Assembly: GCA_036504445.1 (NCBI GenBank)
Contig: DASXVE010000032.1
Coordinates: 1-58,893, forward strand
Reading direction: 5' to 3'
Length of the DNA: 58,893 nucleotides
DNA from: Candidatus Aquicultor sp.
GTDB lineage: Bacteria; Actinomycetota; Aquicultoria; Aquicultorales; Aquicultoraceae
Below the pieces are notes generated by a model. That model saw nothing but the letters and a program-made list of their open reading frames with translations. It did not search any database and was not told the origin of the DNA. Shown one piece after another: positions 16,216 through 25,319 of this stretch. The translations under genes and the position numbers were made by a program. The number at the start of each line of letters is the position of its first letter. Position 1 is the stretch's first letter.

Positions 16216-17742
16216 TTACAGTATGACCTCGTTGATCGCTTCGGGTAAGTATTCAATAACATCTGATGCTGTAAGGCTATAGATGTTGCTGTCCTCGACC
16301 GCTATATCGGCGGACAAACCGTGCAAAAACGCACCAATCGAAGCTGCTGAATATGCGTCCAAACCCTGTGCCAGCAGGGCGGCAATAGCACCGGTTAGGA
16401 CATCTCCGGTCCCTGCGGTTGCAAGCCCCGGGTTACCGGTTGTATTAATGGTTATCTCAACTTGCCCGCAAATAACCGTTCGGGCACCCTTGAGCACTAC
16501 AACAGCGCCGAATTCATCATGAGCCCGATGGGCAAACCCGAGCCAATCACCCAAAACTTCCTGCGGTGATACACCAAAGAGGCGCGCCATTTCACCTGGA
16601 TGCGGCGTAATAATGGTCTCAGAGCGCCTGTTGCGTAACACGTTCGGGTTGGCTGCAATGGCCGTTAATGCGGAGGCATCTATGACCATCGGTTTATCGA
16701 TATCGGCTACGAGCATTCTGATGAGCTCCTCGGTCTCAGGCTCAGACCCAAGCCCCGGCCCAATCGCAACAACATCATATTGGGATGCTATCGCCAGCAG
16801 GTGCTCGTCTGCCGCCAGAGCCAATGTACCATGCGCCGTCTCGTGTTGCGGCCACGCAATCGCCTCAACAACCGCTTCGTTAAGCACCGCTGTGATACCG
16901 GCCGGCGGTGCGAACGCGACTAAGCCCGCACCCATCCTATACGCCGCCCGCGCAACCAGCGCAGCGGCGCCGGGCATACCCCTCGATCCGGCAATCACCA
17001 ATACCTGCCCGACCGATTTCTTATGGGCATTTATATCGCGCACCGGAAACAGATTCCGCACTTCGAGTTTATCAAGCTCGCGATAGGTGCCGATTTCCTC
17101 AACCAGCTCACCCGGAATACCGATATCAGCGACAATATACTCGCCGGTATTAACAAAACCTGAATAAAGAAGCATACCTACTTTCGGGGCTGTAAATGTG
17201 ACGGTTACATCCGCAACAATACCGCTGCTATACACTTTACCGGTATCGGCCGCCAAACCCGACGGCAAATCAACCGACAGGATGGGCCGTTGCGAAGCGT
17301 TGACGCGATCGATAATATCGGCCGCCGTACCGCGAACCGCGCCTTTTAAGCTAAAACCGAATATCGCATCGATTATTATGTCTGCGGCAAGAACCGCTTC
17401 GTCGAAGGTATTAAGGTTGGAACCGGCGATTATAGTAATCCGCGCAGGAAGCTTGTCGAACGCTTTGCGTGCGTCCGGTGCAAGATCATCTGCATTTGCC
17501 AGGGAATATACGGTTACGGCGTATCCCGCCTCATCTAGAAGGCGCGCAGCGACAAACCCGTCGCCCCCATTATTGCCTTTTCCGCAGACGATAAGCGCCT
17601 TGCCTGAAGAGGACAGTATCTTTTTAGCCTCGTCCGCTACAGCTTCACCGGCACGCTCCATGAGCATGGTGGTGGTAAGCCCAAACTCGCTCTCAGCGTG
17701 TTGTTCTATTGTAAGCATTTGTCTGCTTGTAACGACCCGCAA
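16216..17742 (-). CDS. nnr: Bifunctional NAD(P)H-hydrate repair enzyme
   Basis: This 508-residue fusion has an N-terminal NAD(P)HX epimerase (YjeF_N-like, about 1-215, with CGKGNNGGDGFVAARLL and DLPSGLAADTG) and a C-terminal ADP-dependent dehydratase (ribokinase-like, about 225-505, with GSRGMPGAAALVARAA and NPGLATAGTGDVLTGAIAALLAQG). Together they restore hydrated NADH and NADPH. The start is TTG, whose ribosome site overlaps the end of acpS (4-nt gap), implying coupling. The ATG eight codons later is less likely because it would shorten the conserved start. It is part of the acpS-nnr-CBS-alr operon. Confidence 0.96.
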   Translation of the reverse strand: MRVVTSRQMLTIEQHAESEFGLTTTMLMERAGEAVADEAKKILSSSGKALIVCGKGNNGGDGFVAARLLDEAGYAVTVYSLANADDLAPDARKAFDKLPARITIIAGSNLNTFDEAVLAADIIIDAIFGFSLKGAVRGTAADIIDRVNASQRPILSVDLPSGLAADTGKVYSSGIVADVTVTFTAPKVGMLLYSGFVNTGEYIVADIGIPGELVEEIGTYRELDKLEVRNLFPVRDINAHKKSVGQVLVIAGSRGMPGAAALVARAAYRMGAGLVAFAPPAGITAVLNEAVVEAIAWPQHETAHGTLALAADEHLLAIASQYDVVAIGPGLGSEPETEELIRMLVADIDKPMVIDASALTAIAANPNVLRNRRSETIITPHPGEMARLFGVSPQEVLGDWLGFAHRAHDEFGAVVVLKGARTVICGQVEITINTTGNPGLATAGTGDVLTGAIAALLAQGLDAYSAASIGAFLHGLSADIAVEDSNIYSLTASDVIEYLPEAINEVIL

Positions 17743-17746
17743 TTAC

Positions 17747-18124
17747 CTACTCCATTCCCACAGCTATTGCCTGGGCGATTGCCGACTCACGACTAAATGA
17801 AAGGCTGATAAAAATATCGCACACACCCTTTTCGTGCGCAATTGCGGCTGCATTGCCGCTAAGCTTCAGATACGGCCGTCCCCATTTATCCCGGCATACT
17901 TCAAAGTCGGTCCATTTCATACCGCGCAGGCCAGTGCCAAGTGCTTTTACTGCAGCTTCTTTAGCTGCAAATCGAGCGGCGAAGTGGAGATGGGGACGAT
18001 GCTTGCTTAAACAATAATCCCTTTCAATTTCGGTAAATACACGTTCGATAAATTTTTTGCGGCGGTTTATTGCTTGTTCTATCCGATTTACTTCAACAAT
18101 ATCGATGCCGATTCCTTTGATCAT
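17747..18124 (-). CDS. acpS: Holo-[acyl-carrier-protein] synthase
   Basis: This 125-residue phosphopantetheinyl transferase loads the 4'-phosphopantetheine arm on acyl carrier protein. The Mg2+-binding residues are D8 in GIGIDIVEVNRI and the Glu in ARFAAKEAAVKALGTG. The C-terminal domain is complete. An AAGAGG ribosome site precedes the ATG. It heads the acpS-nnr-CBS-alr operon. A strong hairpin about 100 nt upstream separates it from the CoA-disulfide-reductase gene. Confidence 0.97.
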   Translation of the reverse strand: MIKGIGIDIVEVNRIEQAINRRKKFIERVFTEIERDYCLSKHRPHLHFAARFAAKEAAVKALGTGLRGMKWTDFEVCRDKWGRPYLKLSGNAAAIAHEKGVCDIFISLSFSRESAIAQAIAVGME

Positions 18125-18221
18125 TGTACACCTCTTGCTGGCAGTATCCGCGTCTTACCACTATTGTAATGCATGCAAAGCGAAGTGTCAGTGCGTACCC
18201 GGCTAAAAATGTCACGCAGAA

Positions 18222-18254
18222 CTAAAGCACCAGGTCCAATGCCTGGTGCTTTAG
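18222..18254 (-). terminator. Terminator after CoADR-rhodanese gene
   Basis: A 13-bp perfect stem (CTAAAGCACCAGG/CCTGGTGCTTTAG) has a 7-nt loop. It lies 30 nt past the stop at 18285. Confidence 0.8.
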
Positions 18255-18284
18255 TTTCCAACAATATTTATACTACCGGTGGAT

Positions 18285-19970
18285 CTAGCTTACCGCGACT
18301 TTTTGGCCTACGGCCAGCACATCGTGCGCCGCTTTATAGGTGATAAACCCGCCGCTTATGTTTCTAACGTTATAGCCATTTTGTTTTAGTATCCTGCACG
18401 CGATATATGCACGCATACCAACGCGGCAGTAAACGTAGATTTCTTTATCTTTCGGCAGTTCGTGCATCCGCGCTCTCAGATCATCTACCGGAATGTGAAG
18501 GGCGCCTTTTATGTTGCCGTCATGTTTGTGCTCGTATGAAGTTCTTACATCAAGGATAGCAACATGGTCCGGATCGATATTATCAACATCTCTCCAGGTA
18601 GCAACGGCAACATCGCCGCTAAGAATATTAGATGCTACATAACCGGCCATATTGACCGGGCTCTTGGCGCTTGAAAACGGCGGCGCATATGCAAACTCCA
18701 GCTCGGTTAAGTCGAACACGGTCATGCCGGCGCGCACCGCCATTGAGAACGCATCGATTATCTTATCGACCGAATCCTCCCCCACAACTTGGGCGCCGAG
18801 CAATGTCCCGTCCTGCGCATCGAACAAGACTTTTACTGATAGCATCGACGCACCCGGGAAATATGTGGCATGTGAAAACGGGTGGCAGATTGCCGTTTGA
18901 TACGCGATACCGGCCCTCATCAGACCTCGCTCGTTAAGACCGGTTGAAGCAACAGCCATATCAAAGATCTTAAGAATCGCTGTTCCCTGGGTGGTTTTGT
19001 ACTTTCTCTGGCGACCGCAGACATTATCGGCGGCGATTCGTCCTTGTTTATTGGCGGGCCCGGCAAGCGGAATAAGCGCCGGAGTACCGCTTACAAGGTT
19101 TGTTACCTCTATAGCATCGCCGATCGCGTAAATGTTCGCGTCCGATGTTAACAAGTATTCATCAACCGCGATACCGCCCGATTGACCTATCGCCAGACCG
19201 CTCTCTTTGGCAAGGGTGGCTTCAGGGCGTACGCCGATACCGAAAACAACCATGTCGGTCTCAATACGCCTGCCGTTTATGAGCTCAACAACCAACAACT
19301 CTCCATTACGATCCAGCGTTGTTGCCGTTGTGCCCCTAATGACTTCGATACCCTTATCAATAACGTATCGCTCGGCAAGGGCAGCCATTTCAAAATCAAG
19401 CATTGGGATAATATTTTCAGAAAGCTCGATGATGGTTACCTTAACACCTTTTTTATACAGGTTCTCAGCCATCTCCATGCCGATAAAGCCTGCGCCGATA
19501 ACCACCGCACGCTCAGGTTTGTTGGTTTCAACAAAACCCTTAACGGCATCGGTATCCGGTACGTTTCTTATCGTAAATACGCGGGGATGGTCGACGCCTT
19601 TAACCGGCGGAACATGCGGGACTGCACCCGGAGAGAGAATAAGTTTATCGTAGGATTCGAGATATGACTCGCCGTTCTTAAAGTTGCGTACCTCGACCTT
19701 TTTCTCGTCCGGAAGAATCCTTATAACTTCGCTCCGCACGCGTACATCGATATTAAATCGCTCGCGCATGCGTTCGGGCGTCTGAACCAGAAGGTCGCCA
19801 CGCTCTTCGATAACGTCACCGATATAGTATGGCAGGCCGCAATTGGCAAATGAGATATATTTGTCCTTTTCAAACAGAACGATTTCGGCTGTTTCATCAA
19901 GCCTTCGAAGCCGGGCGGCTGCGCTCGCTCCACCAGCTACACCGCCAATTATTACTACTTTTAGCGACAT
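18285..19970 (-). CDS. CoA-disulfide reductase with C-terminal rhodanese domain
   Basis: This 561-residue flavoprotein of the single-cysteine pyridine-nucleotide-disulfide reductase group has an FAD motif GGVAGGASAAARLRRL (9-24). The redox Cys44 lies in SFANCGLPYYIGD, the signature of CoA-disulfide, persulfide and NADH-oxidase-type enzymes. A second Rossmann motif, VVIGAGFIGMEMAENL, binds NAD(P)H. The C-terminal domain (about 460-555) is a rhodanese with active Cys515 (YVYCRVGMRA). Fusions of this kind (CoADR-RHD/Npsr) reduce CoA disulfide or persulfides and polysulfide. It suggests sulfur-linked thiol metabolism, which fits the rhodanese lipoprotein and selenoperoxiredoxin near 42 kb. It appears monocistronic. 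Confidence 0.93.
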   Translation of the reverse strand: MSLKVVIIGGVAGGASAAARLRRLDETAEIVLFEKDKYISFANCGLPYYIGDVIEERGDLLVQTPERMRERFNIDVRVRSEVIRILPDEKKVEVRNFKNGESYLESYDKLILSPGAVPHVPPVKGVDHPRVFTIRNVPDTDAVKGFVETNKPERAVVIGAGFIGMEMAENLYKKGVKVTIIELSENIIPMLDFEMAALAERYVIDKGIEVIRGTTATTLDRNGELLVVELINGRRIETDMVVFGIGVRPEATLAKESGLAIGQSGGIAVDEYLLTSDANIYAIGDAIEVTNLVSGTPALIPLAGPANKQGRIAADNVCGRQRKYKTTQGTAILKIFDMAVASTGLNERGLMRAGIAYQTAICHPFSHATYFPGASMLSVKVLFDAQDGTLLGAQVVGEDSVDKIIDAFSMAVRAGMTVFDLTELEFAYAPPFSSAKSPVNMAGYVASNILSGDVAVATWRDVDNIDPDHVAILDVRTSYEHKHDGNIKGALHIPVDDLRARMHELPKDKEIYVYCRVGMRAYIACRILKQNGYNVRNISGGFITYKAAHDVLAVGQKVAVS

Positions 19971-20071
19971 TCAATACCATCCCTTTTCTGCGTTCGTTAG
20001 TCTAAATATATATATCGTTTAGTTTTAACAATTTATTAAGCAATATTTTTGCGAATGTGCTGATAATATAC

Positions 20072-20647
20072 CTATATACCGTATCCAAACACCAATCCGT
20101 ATACGTAAACGCTTGGCTCGAATTCGCTAACAAGCCGGTATCCCAGATCCTGGTATGAGCTAATGACCTCGGGTTTTGGGATGCGCTCAGACAGCGGCGG
20201 CCCCATATCCCCTTTAACCTGGCTCCAATCAACCACAATCACCTTATGAACCGGCCGAGAAACTCTCTTTACTTCGTCTATGAATTGAGCCGGGTTATCA
20301 AGCTCGTGGTACACCGCCACCATAAACGACGCATCAAGTATGCCTCCAGCGATAGGAATACGGTTTTCCTCCGATAGAATCGGAACGAGATTTGTAAGGT
20401 CTCCCGCTCGCTCCTTTATGACTTCGAGCAACTCCGGGTTTATATCGACCGCGTAAACAGTAGCCCGGTTCTTAAAGTGCCGGGCAAGAGGGATACATAA
20501 ATAGCCGCTCCCGGAACCGAGATCGGCTATCGCTCCACCGGTTTCGATGTCCTTTACCTGGTCGATCAGAAGGTCTACCGGTAGTATTTGCATGCGTCTC
20601 GGATCATCAAATCTTTGAATGCTTCCATGAAACTTGTGTCCGGGCAT
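20072..20647 (-). CDS. Class I SAM-dependent methyltransferase
   Basis: This 191-residue protein starts at MPGHKFHGS; the ATG at 20647 has TAGGAGG with ideal spacing, and longer in-frame starts lack one. Motif I is IADLGSGSGYLCIPLARHF (about 41-59), followed by VYAVDINPELLEVIKERA (motif II acidic residue) and SFMVAVYHELDNPAQFIDEVKRV. The arrangement is UbiE/COQ5-like and typical of small arsenite- or quinone-type methyltransferases, but no substrate can be assigned. It shares no operon with its neighbours: the pyrophosphatase is divergent and more than 500 nt away. Confidence 0.88.
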   Translation of the reverse strand: MPGHKFHGSIQRFDDPRRMQILPVDLLIDQVKDIETGGAIADLGSGSGYLCIPLARHFKNRATVYAVDINPELLEVIKERAGDLTNLVPILSEENRIPIAGGILDASFMVAVYHELDNPAQFIDEVKRVSRPVHKVIVVDWSQVKGDMGPPLSERIPKPEVISSYQDLGYRLVSEFEPSVYVYGLVFGYGI

Positions 20648-21166
20648 ATATATACACCTCCTATTATGCTTGCCGCTCATGAACCTTCGCATTGCAGCAA
20701 TTATACCCGTACCGGTATACAATATCCATAATAAATCGCCTGTACTGCCGCCGATATCATGTTCGCATATTAATCCAACGAGCTAGATACATTATTTCAT
20801 ACATTTTCCCCGGGATTGGTTATTATCCCAAAAAAAGCGGTATAAAAAGCCGGTAAGCCCGTGGTATTTCTGCCTGCAATAAATCAGGAGCGCGATATTA
20901 ATACGACATCAAACGCCTGGTACTGTTTTATTCATTATAGCCTTGACCACCTAAACGTTTGATTTACCACGTAATTATTGCAACATTTACGTTACCACGA
21001 TAGCAGCGGTTGCTTTATTTACCTGCAAATTTGGCTAACGACGGGACGGTACTAAATGTGCAAAGTGCTTGCATCGGCCAACGGACTTTTGCTATATTAT
21101 ATTAACCCCATCCAAAAAGGCTTCCTCGGTATGTGGCACAAAACTTAAAACGAAAAGGAGTGGAAA
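20648..21166. other. Divergent intergenic region before hppA
   Basis: This stretch of about 520 bases lies between divergent methyltransferase and pyrophosphatase genes. It has no plausible ORF with a ribosome site. The only element I can name is the hppA promoter near its end. The remainder is AT-rich and without clear repeats. Confidence 0.5.
21069..21098 (+). promoter_or_regulatory. Candidate hppA promoter
   Basis: TTGCAT (21069-21074), an 18-bp spacer and TATATT (21093-21098) lie about 70 nt before the pyrophosphatase ATG. Confidence 0.5.
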
Positions 21167-23194
21167 ATGGAACAAAACGCAATTTATATCGCCTTTGGTA
21201 CAGGCTTGTTAGCGATTCTGTTCGGCATATATCTAGCCGCCTGGACGCTTAAACAACCGCAAGGCAACGAGAAAATGCAAGAAATCGCTTTGGCGATTCA
21301 GCAAGGTGCTTCTGCCTATCTTAAACGGCAGTACACCACAGTATTTTTCGTATTAATCGTATTAGTTCTTGTTCTGGGCTTTGGTATTGGGTGGACGACC
21401 GCTATCGGTTTCTTTGTTGGAGCTGTAGCTTCGGCATCGGCAGGCTTTATCGGCATGAGCGTAGCAGTACGCGCAAACGTTCGAACAGCCGAAGCGGCAC
21501 GAGGAGGACTAAAAAAGGCTTTGGGCCTAGCTTTTAAGGGTGGTACGGTTACCGGCATTCTCGTCGTCGGTCTCGGTATCCTTGTTGTATCGGTTTTTTG
21601 GTTTATAACCAAAGATGCTAAAGCACTTATCGGTCTTGGTTTTGGTGGGAGCCTTATCTCGGTATTCGCCCGTATCGGTGGCGGTATCTTCACAAAAGCC
21701 GCTGACGTCGGCGCCGACCTGGTAGGTAAGCTTGAGGCCGGAATTCCTGAGGATGATCCGAGAAACCCGGCCGTTATCGCTGATAACGTTGGCGATAACG
21801 TTGGAGACGATGCCGGTATGGCGGCCGACCTCTTTGAGACATATGTTGTTACCGCCGTAGCGACAATGCTTCTCGGTCACCTCTACTTCCCGAACTTCGG
21901 GACGGCTGTTACCTTCCCGCTCGCGCTGGCAGGCTTCTCTATCATCGCTTCGATTCTTGGAACATTCTTCGTAAGACTTGGGAAGAGTAACAACATCATG
22001 GGTGCCCTCTACAAAGGGCTTGCCGCATCCGCAATTATTGCGATAGCCGGCTTCTACCCGCTCACGCAGTATTTCATGGCGGCGAATGGAACGTACTCGG
22101 TAGGCGCACTCTTCGGCGCAGAACTGGTCGGTATCCTTGTAACCGCTGCACTCGTAGTTATCACGGACTACTATACGTCTTCAAACTTCTCGCCGGTTAA
22201 GCTTATTGCGAAAGCAAGCGAGACGGGTCACGCAACCAACATCATTCAAGGTCTTGCAGTCGGTATGCAAGCTACCGCGCTACCGGTTATCGTAATCGGC
22301 GCAGGTATCCTGACCGCCTATATTCTCTCAGGCCTCTACGGTGTTGCAATCGCCGCGCTCGCGATGCTATCAATGACCGGTATTGTTGTCGCAATCGACG
22401 CGTTCGGCCCCGTTACAGATAACGCCGGTGGTATCGCTGAGATGGCCGGCTTGCCGGATAGCGTCCGCGACGTCACCGACGCGCTCGACGCTGTTGGTAA
22501 CACCACCAAGGCGGTTACCAAGGGTTATGCAATCGGATCTGCCGGTCTTGCCGCAATCGTCCTCTTTTCGGCATATACGGAAGAGCTTAAGAATGCCGGT
22601 CAAGCTATGAGCTTTGATCTCTCTAATCCATATGTTATTGTCGGTCTCTTTATCGGCGGTCTTCTGCCGTATCTCTTCGGGTCGTTTAGTATGGCCGCTG
22701 TCGGTCGTGCTGCCGGCGCGGTTGTCGAGGAAGTACGCCGCCAGTTCCGCGAGATCAAGGGTATTATGGAAGGTACCGGAAAACCGGATTATGCACGTGC
22801 CGTTGATATCGTTACTGCTGCCGCGATCAAAGAGATGGTCGTACCTGCTTTGATTCCGGTTCTCACACCAGTCGTAATTTTGCTTATCGGTAAAGCCCTT
22901 GCAGCGCAAGGCCCTAACATCGGTGCTACAATGCTTGGCGGTGTTCTCGTCGGAAGTATCGTAACCGGTCTGTTTGTCGCTATTTCAATGACAACCGGCG
23001 GCGGCGCATGGGATAACGCCAAGAAGTACATCGAAGACGGTAACCATGGCGGCAAGAAATCATTCGCGCACCAAGCAGCAATCACCGGTGACACGGTCGG
23101 CGATCCTTACAAGGATACCGCCGGTCCGGCTATCAACCCGATGATCAAGGTTATCAATATTGTGGCCTTATTGCTGGTTCCGTTCCTGAAATAA
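21167..23194 (+). CDS. hppA: Membrane H+-translocating pyrophosphatase, K+-independent type
   Basis: This 675-residue protein has about 16 membrane helices. It couples hydrolysis of pyrophosphate to proton pumping. The substrate site is canonical: [21 protein letters not shown], then [25 protein letters not shown], and near the C-terminus [21 protein letters not shown]. The segment [17 protein letters not shown] has Lys and Thr at the two positions that distinguish K+-independent H+-pumps from K+-dependent ones (which have Ala at the first), so this should be an H+ pump not needing K+. It has AAAAGGAG before the ATG, its own promoter and a strong terminator. Such pumps conserve energy in energy-limited anaerobes. 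Confidence 0.98.
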   Translation: MEQNAIYIAFGTGLLAILFGIYLAAWTLKQPQGNEKMQEIALAIQQGASAYLKRQYTTVFFVLIVLVLVLGFGIGWTTAIGFFVGAVASASAGFIGMSVAVRANVRTAEAARGGLKKALGLAFKGGTVTGILVVGLGILVVSVFWFITKDAKALIGLGFGGSLISVFARIGGGIFTKAADVGADLVGKLEAGIPEDDPRNPAVIADNVGDNVGDDAGMAADLFETYVVTAVATMLLGHLYFPNFGTAVTFPLALAGFSIIASILGTFFVRLGKSNNIMGALYKGLAASAIIAIAGFYPLTQYFMAANGTYSVGALFGAELVGILVTAALVVITDYYTSSNFSPVKLIAKASETGHATNIIQGLAVGMQATALPVIVIGAGILTAYILSGLYGVAIAALAMLSMTGIVVAIDAFGPVTDNAGGIAEMAGLPDSVRDVTDALDAVGNTTKAVTKGYAIGSAGLAAIVLFSAYTEELKNAGQAMSFDLSNPYVIVGLFIGGLLPYLFGSFSMAAVGRAAGAVVEEVRRQFREIKGIMEGTGKPDYARAVDIVTAAAIKEMVVPALIPVLTPVVILLIGKALAAQGPNIGATMLGGVLVGSIVTGLFVAISMTTGGGAWDNAKKYIEDGNHGGKKSFAHQAAITGDTVGDPYKDTAGPAINPMIKVINIVALLLVPFLK

Positions 23195-23242
23195 CGTTAT
23201 AACACCTACAAAGGTGCCACGCCGAGAGTATTTTCGGTAAAA

Positions 23243-23280
23243 TAAAAGAACGCCTCGCGTAATAGCGAGGCGTTCTTTTA
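23243..23280 (+). terminator. hppA terminator
   Basis: A 16-bp perfect stem (23243-23258, 23265-23280) with a 6-nt GTAATA loop and built-in T-rich 3' arm lies about 50 nt after the stop. Confidence 0.9.
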
Positions 23281-23320
23281 TGCCGCAACAAATTGTATAC
23301 GTACCGGGGGATATAAAAAT

Positions 23321-23358
23321 GCGCCCTAGCAGAGGCGCATTTTTATATTGTATTACTC
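23321..23358 (-). terminator. Terminator of the radical SAM gene
   Basis: A 15-bp perfect stem (ATATAAAAATGCGCC and its complement) with an 8-nt loop lies 100 nt past the stop of the minus-strand radical SAM gene. The hairpin is bidirectional. Confidence 0.75.
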
Positions 23359-23457
23359 TCACTATACGGTTAAATATTTATATCGGCATAGTTTATAAAT
23401 ACTTTAGCGTTTTTTAAAAGAATTTTTAGAATTAGTTAGCAAACGGTGTAAAGCAGG

Positions 23458-25176
23458 TTACGACAGCAGCGCCTTTATCAGCCCTCGGGGTTTAAACTTT
23501 TTCAGCGCTGATACGCTCCACTCAAGCTCTCTCTTTTCACAAACCGTAGACATAGAGTAGCGATCCATATCGTTTTTGAGAGCATAGTATTTCTCGTGCT
23601 TTTCTGCCTCATTCAGGTTCGACGTATAAATCTTATCAATTTTACCCATGATCTCTTTTGCTTTCAGGATGTTGTTTTTAACGATAGCGGCATCGCCATC
23701 GCTTACAACGCCCAGCCTACGCTTTACATCATTGAGCTTAAGACCACAGTCATAGGTCGCTTCTACTAAGTCGTCTCTAGAGAGATAGGCACTATCATAG
23801 TTCAGCCAGTACTTCCATGATGGTGCCGTCATCGCCTGCCGGTGGTCTTCAAGGCTTTTCCTTGCCAGCGTATAGCCGTACATTTCCGGCTTTTCAAACG
23901 CCAAGCTTCCGGGATCGACAAACGGTGCTAGCGGCGCGGCGAAACAAAGGAGTTTCTTACGCTCGCCGTTTAGCCCGTCGTAGAGGTACTCAACAAAATC
24001 CGGTATTTCCATAATCGAATCCTTTGATTGGAATGGAATACCGGTCATCATATATACGTCAGCACGCTGCGCCCCGGCCCGCAAACCGTCTTTGATAGAC
24101 TGCTTGAACTGGTCGTTTGTAAAGATTGCTTTCCCGAATTTCTTACGGATTGATTCACATTGAGACTCACATGATATTTCAAAGCTCCAGTTTGCTACCG
24201 CTTTTGAGATTCGCTCAAAGATTTCCGCCGGCGGTAATTGCCAAAACTCAAAAACCACCATGTTTTTAAGTTTATATTTTGAAAGCGCATTTAAAAAGCG
24301 GTCGATATACTCGGGACCGCCGGCCTGGACATCGCCAACCAGAAAAACCGGGCCCGTGAAGTAGCTGGCGGCATCGGCAATGTCGAATGCCAGATCTTCC
24401 GGCTCTCTCATGGCGGCCTCCGGGCGGTTAAAGAAATTCGCGTAGGTGTATTTCGACCCGCCGCATACAGCGCAGTTTCGAACTCCGCCCCGGCAGAAAA
24501 ATGCAGCGACAATTGGGTAACGCATGAAATCTTTAAACGGTAGATAGTTTTTTACAGATCTGCCGCGAAGCGCCGACTTTATGATACGACCGTAATTAAT
24601 GCGGGAATGATCCCACTTCTTCGGCACATATGTGATCGGCTGGTGCGTAATCGTTCCGTCCGCAGCTTTCCATGATAGATTCGGCACCTCATCGAGATTG
24701 CCACCTTTTTGTACGACGTCGAGAAGGATACACATCGGTTCCTCGGTCGAGTCGCCTTTCATAACCATATCAACCTGAGGATACTTGATCAGCTCCTCGT
24801 GGAAATACGTAGAAGAAAGGCCGCCGAATACGATTGGAACATCGGGGTGAAGCTTTTTTATAATCCGCGCGATCTCAAGAGCACCCTGTGCGTGAGGCAG
24901 CCAGTGCAGGTCAAGCGCGAATAAGCGCGTATCGACGGAACGGATCTCATTTTCGACATTAAATCCCGGTTCGCGCAGCATCCGAACGGCCAGATTCAAA
25001 ATGCCGGTACGAAAATTGCGCTGCTCAAGATGATCCGAGAGAATGGCGAAACCGATCGGATACATCTCAAAAATCGGCGTCGAAGGTACCACGTCGCTTA
25101 CCGGCCCGAACATAATCGGGCGCTCGCGGAAATCATAAATGCTTGGTGCGTGGATGAAAAGCACATCGTACTTCAC
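23458..25176 (-). CDS. B12-binding radical SAM protein with unusual Cys spacing
   Basis: The N-terminal part of this 572-residue protein (about 1-170) looks like a cobalamin-binding Rossmann fold, with ALDLHWLPHAQGALEIARII and VPIVFGGLSSTYFHEELI. The radical SAM domain follows, but the cluster motif is C228-x6-C235-x2-C238 (FFCRGGVRNCAVCGG) rather than the standard CX3CX2C. Family resemblance is to the B12/rSAM group often annotated TIGR04190 (Ta0216-like), which I give tentatively; the reaction is unknown. The start is GTG, preceded by AGGAGGCG. It is monocistronic between glmS and hppA, with a terminator downstream. Methylation or C-C chemistry is possible by analogy with other B12-rSAM enzymes. 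Confidence 0.85.
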   Translation of the reverse strand: MKYDVLFIHAPSIYDFRERPIMFGPVSDVVPSTPIFEMYPIGFAILSDHLEQRNFRTGILNLAVRMLREPGFNVENEIRSVDTRLFALDLHWLPHAQGALEIARIIKKLHPDVPIVFGGLSSTYFHEELIKYPQVDMVMKGDSTEEPMCILLDVVQKGGNLDEVPNLSWKAADGTITHQPITYVPKKWDHSRINYGRIIKSALRGRSVKNYLPFKDFMRYPIVAAFFCRGGVRNCAVCGGSKYTYANFFNRPEAAMREPEDLAFDIADAASYFTGPVFLVGDVQAGGPEYIDRFLNALSKYKLKNMVVFEFWQLPPAEIFERISKAVANWSFEISCESQCESIRKKFGKAIFTNDQFKQSIKDGLRAGAQRADVYMMTGIPFQSKDSIMEIPDFVEYLYDGLNGERKKLLCFAAPLAPFVDPGSLAFEKPEMYGYTLARKSLEDHRQAMTAPSWKYWLNYDSAYLSRDDLVEATYDCGLKLNDVKRRLGVVSDGDAAIVKNNILKAKEIMGKIDKIYTSNLNEAEKHEKYYALKNDMDRYSMSTVCEKRELEWSVSALKKFKPRGLIKALLS

Positions 25177-25319
25177 TTGTGACGCCTCCTAAATCGAGCA
25201 TCGTAGGTGATTATATATCGGGGCAGCTAAAAACGATCAAGGCCCAAGGGCTTAAAGATGACTTCATGCAGCCTCTCACATGGTATCATGTTCCGCTCCT
25301 TGGCTCAAAACCACCGTTC

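Noticed and set aside
16613-17086. Open frames antisense to nnr
   Set aside because: Shadow of the Ala/Gly-rich nnr gene.
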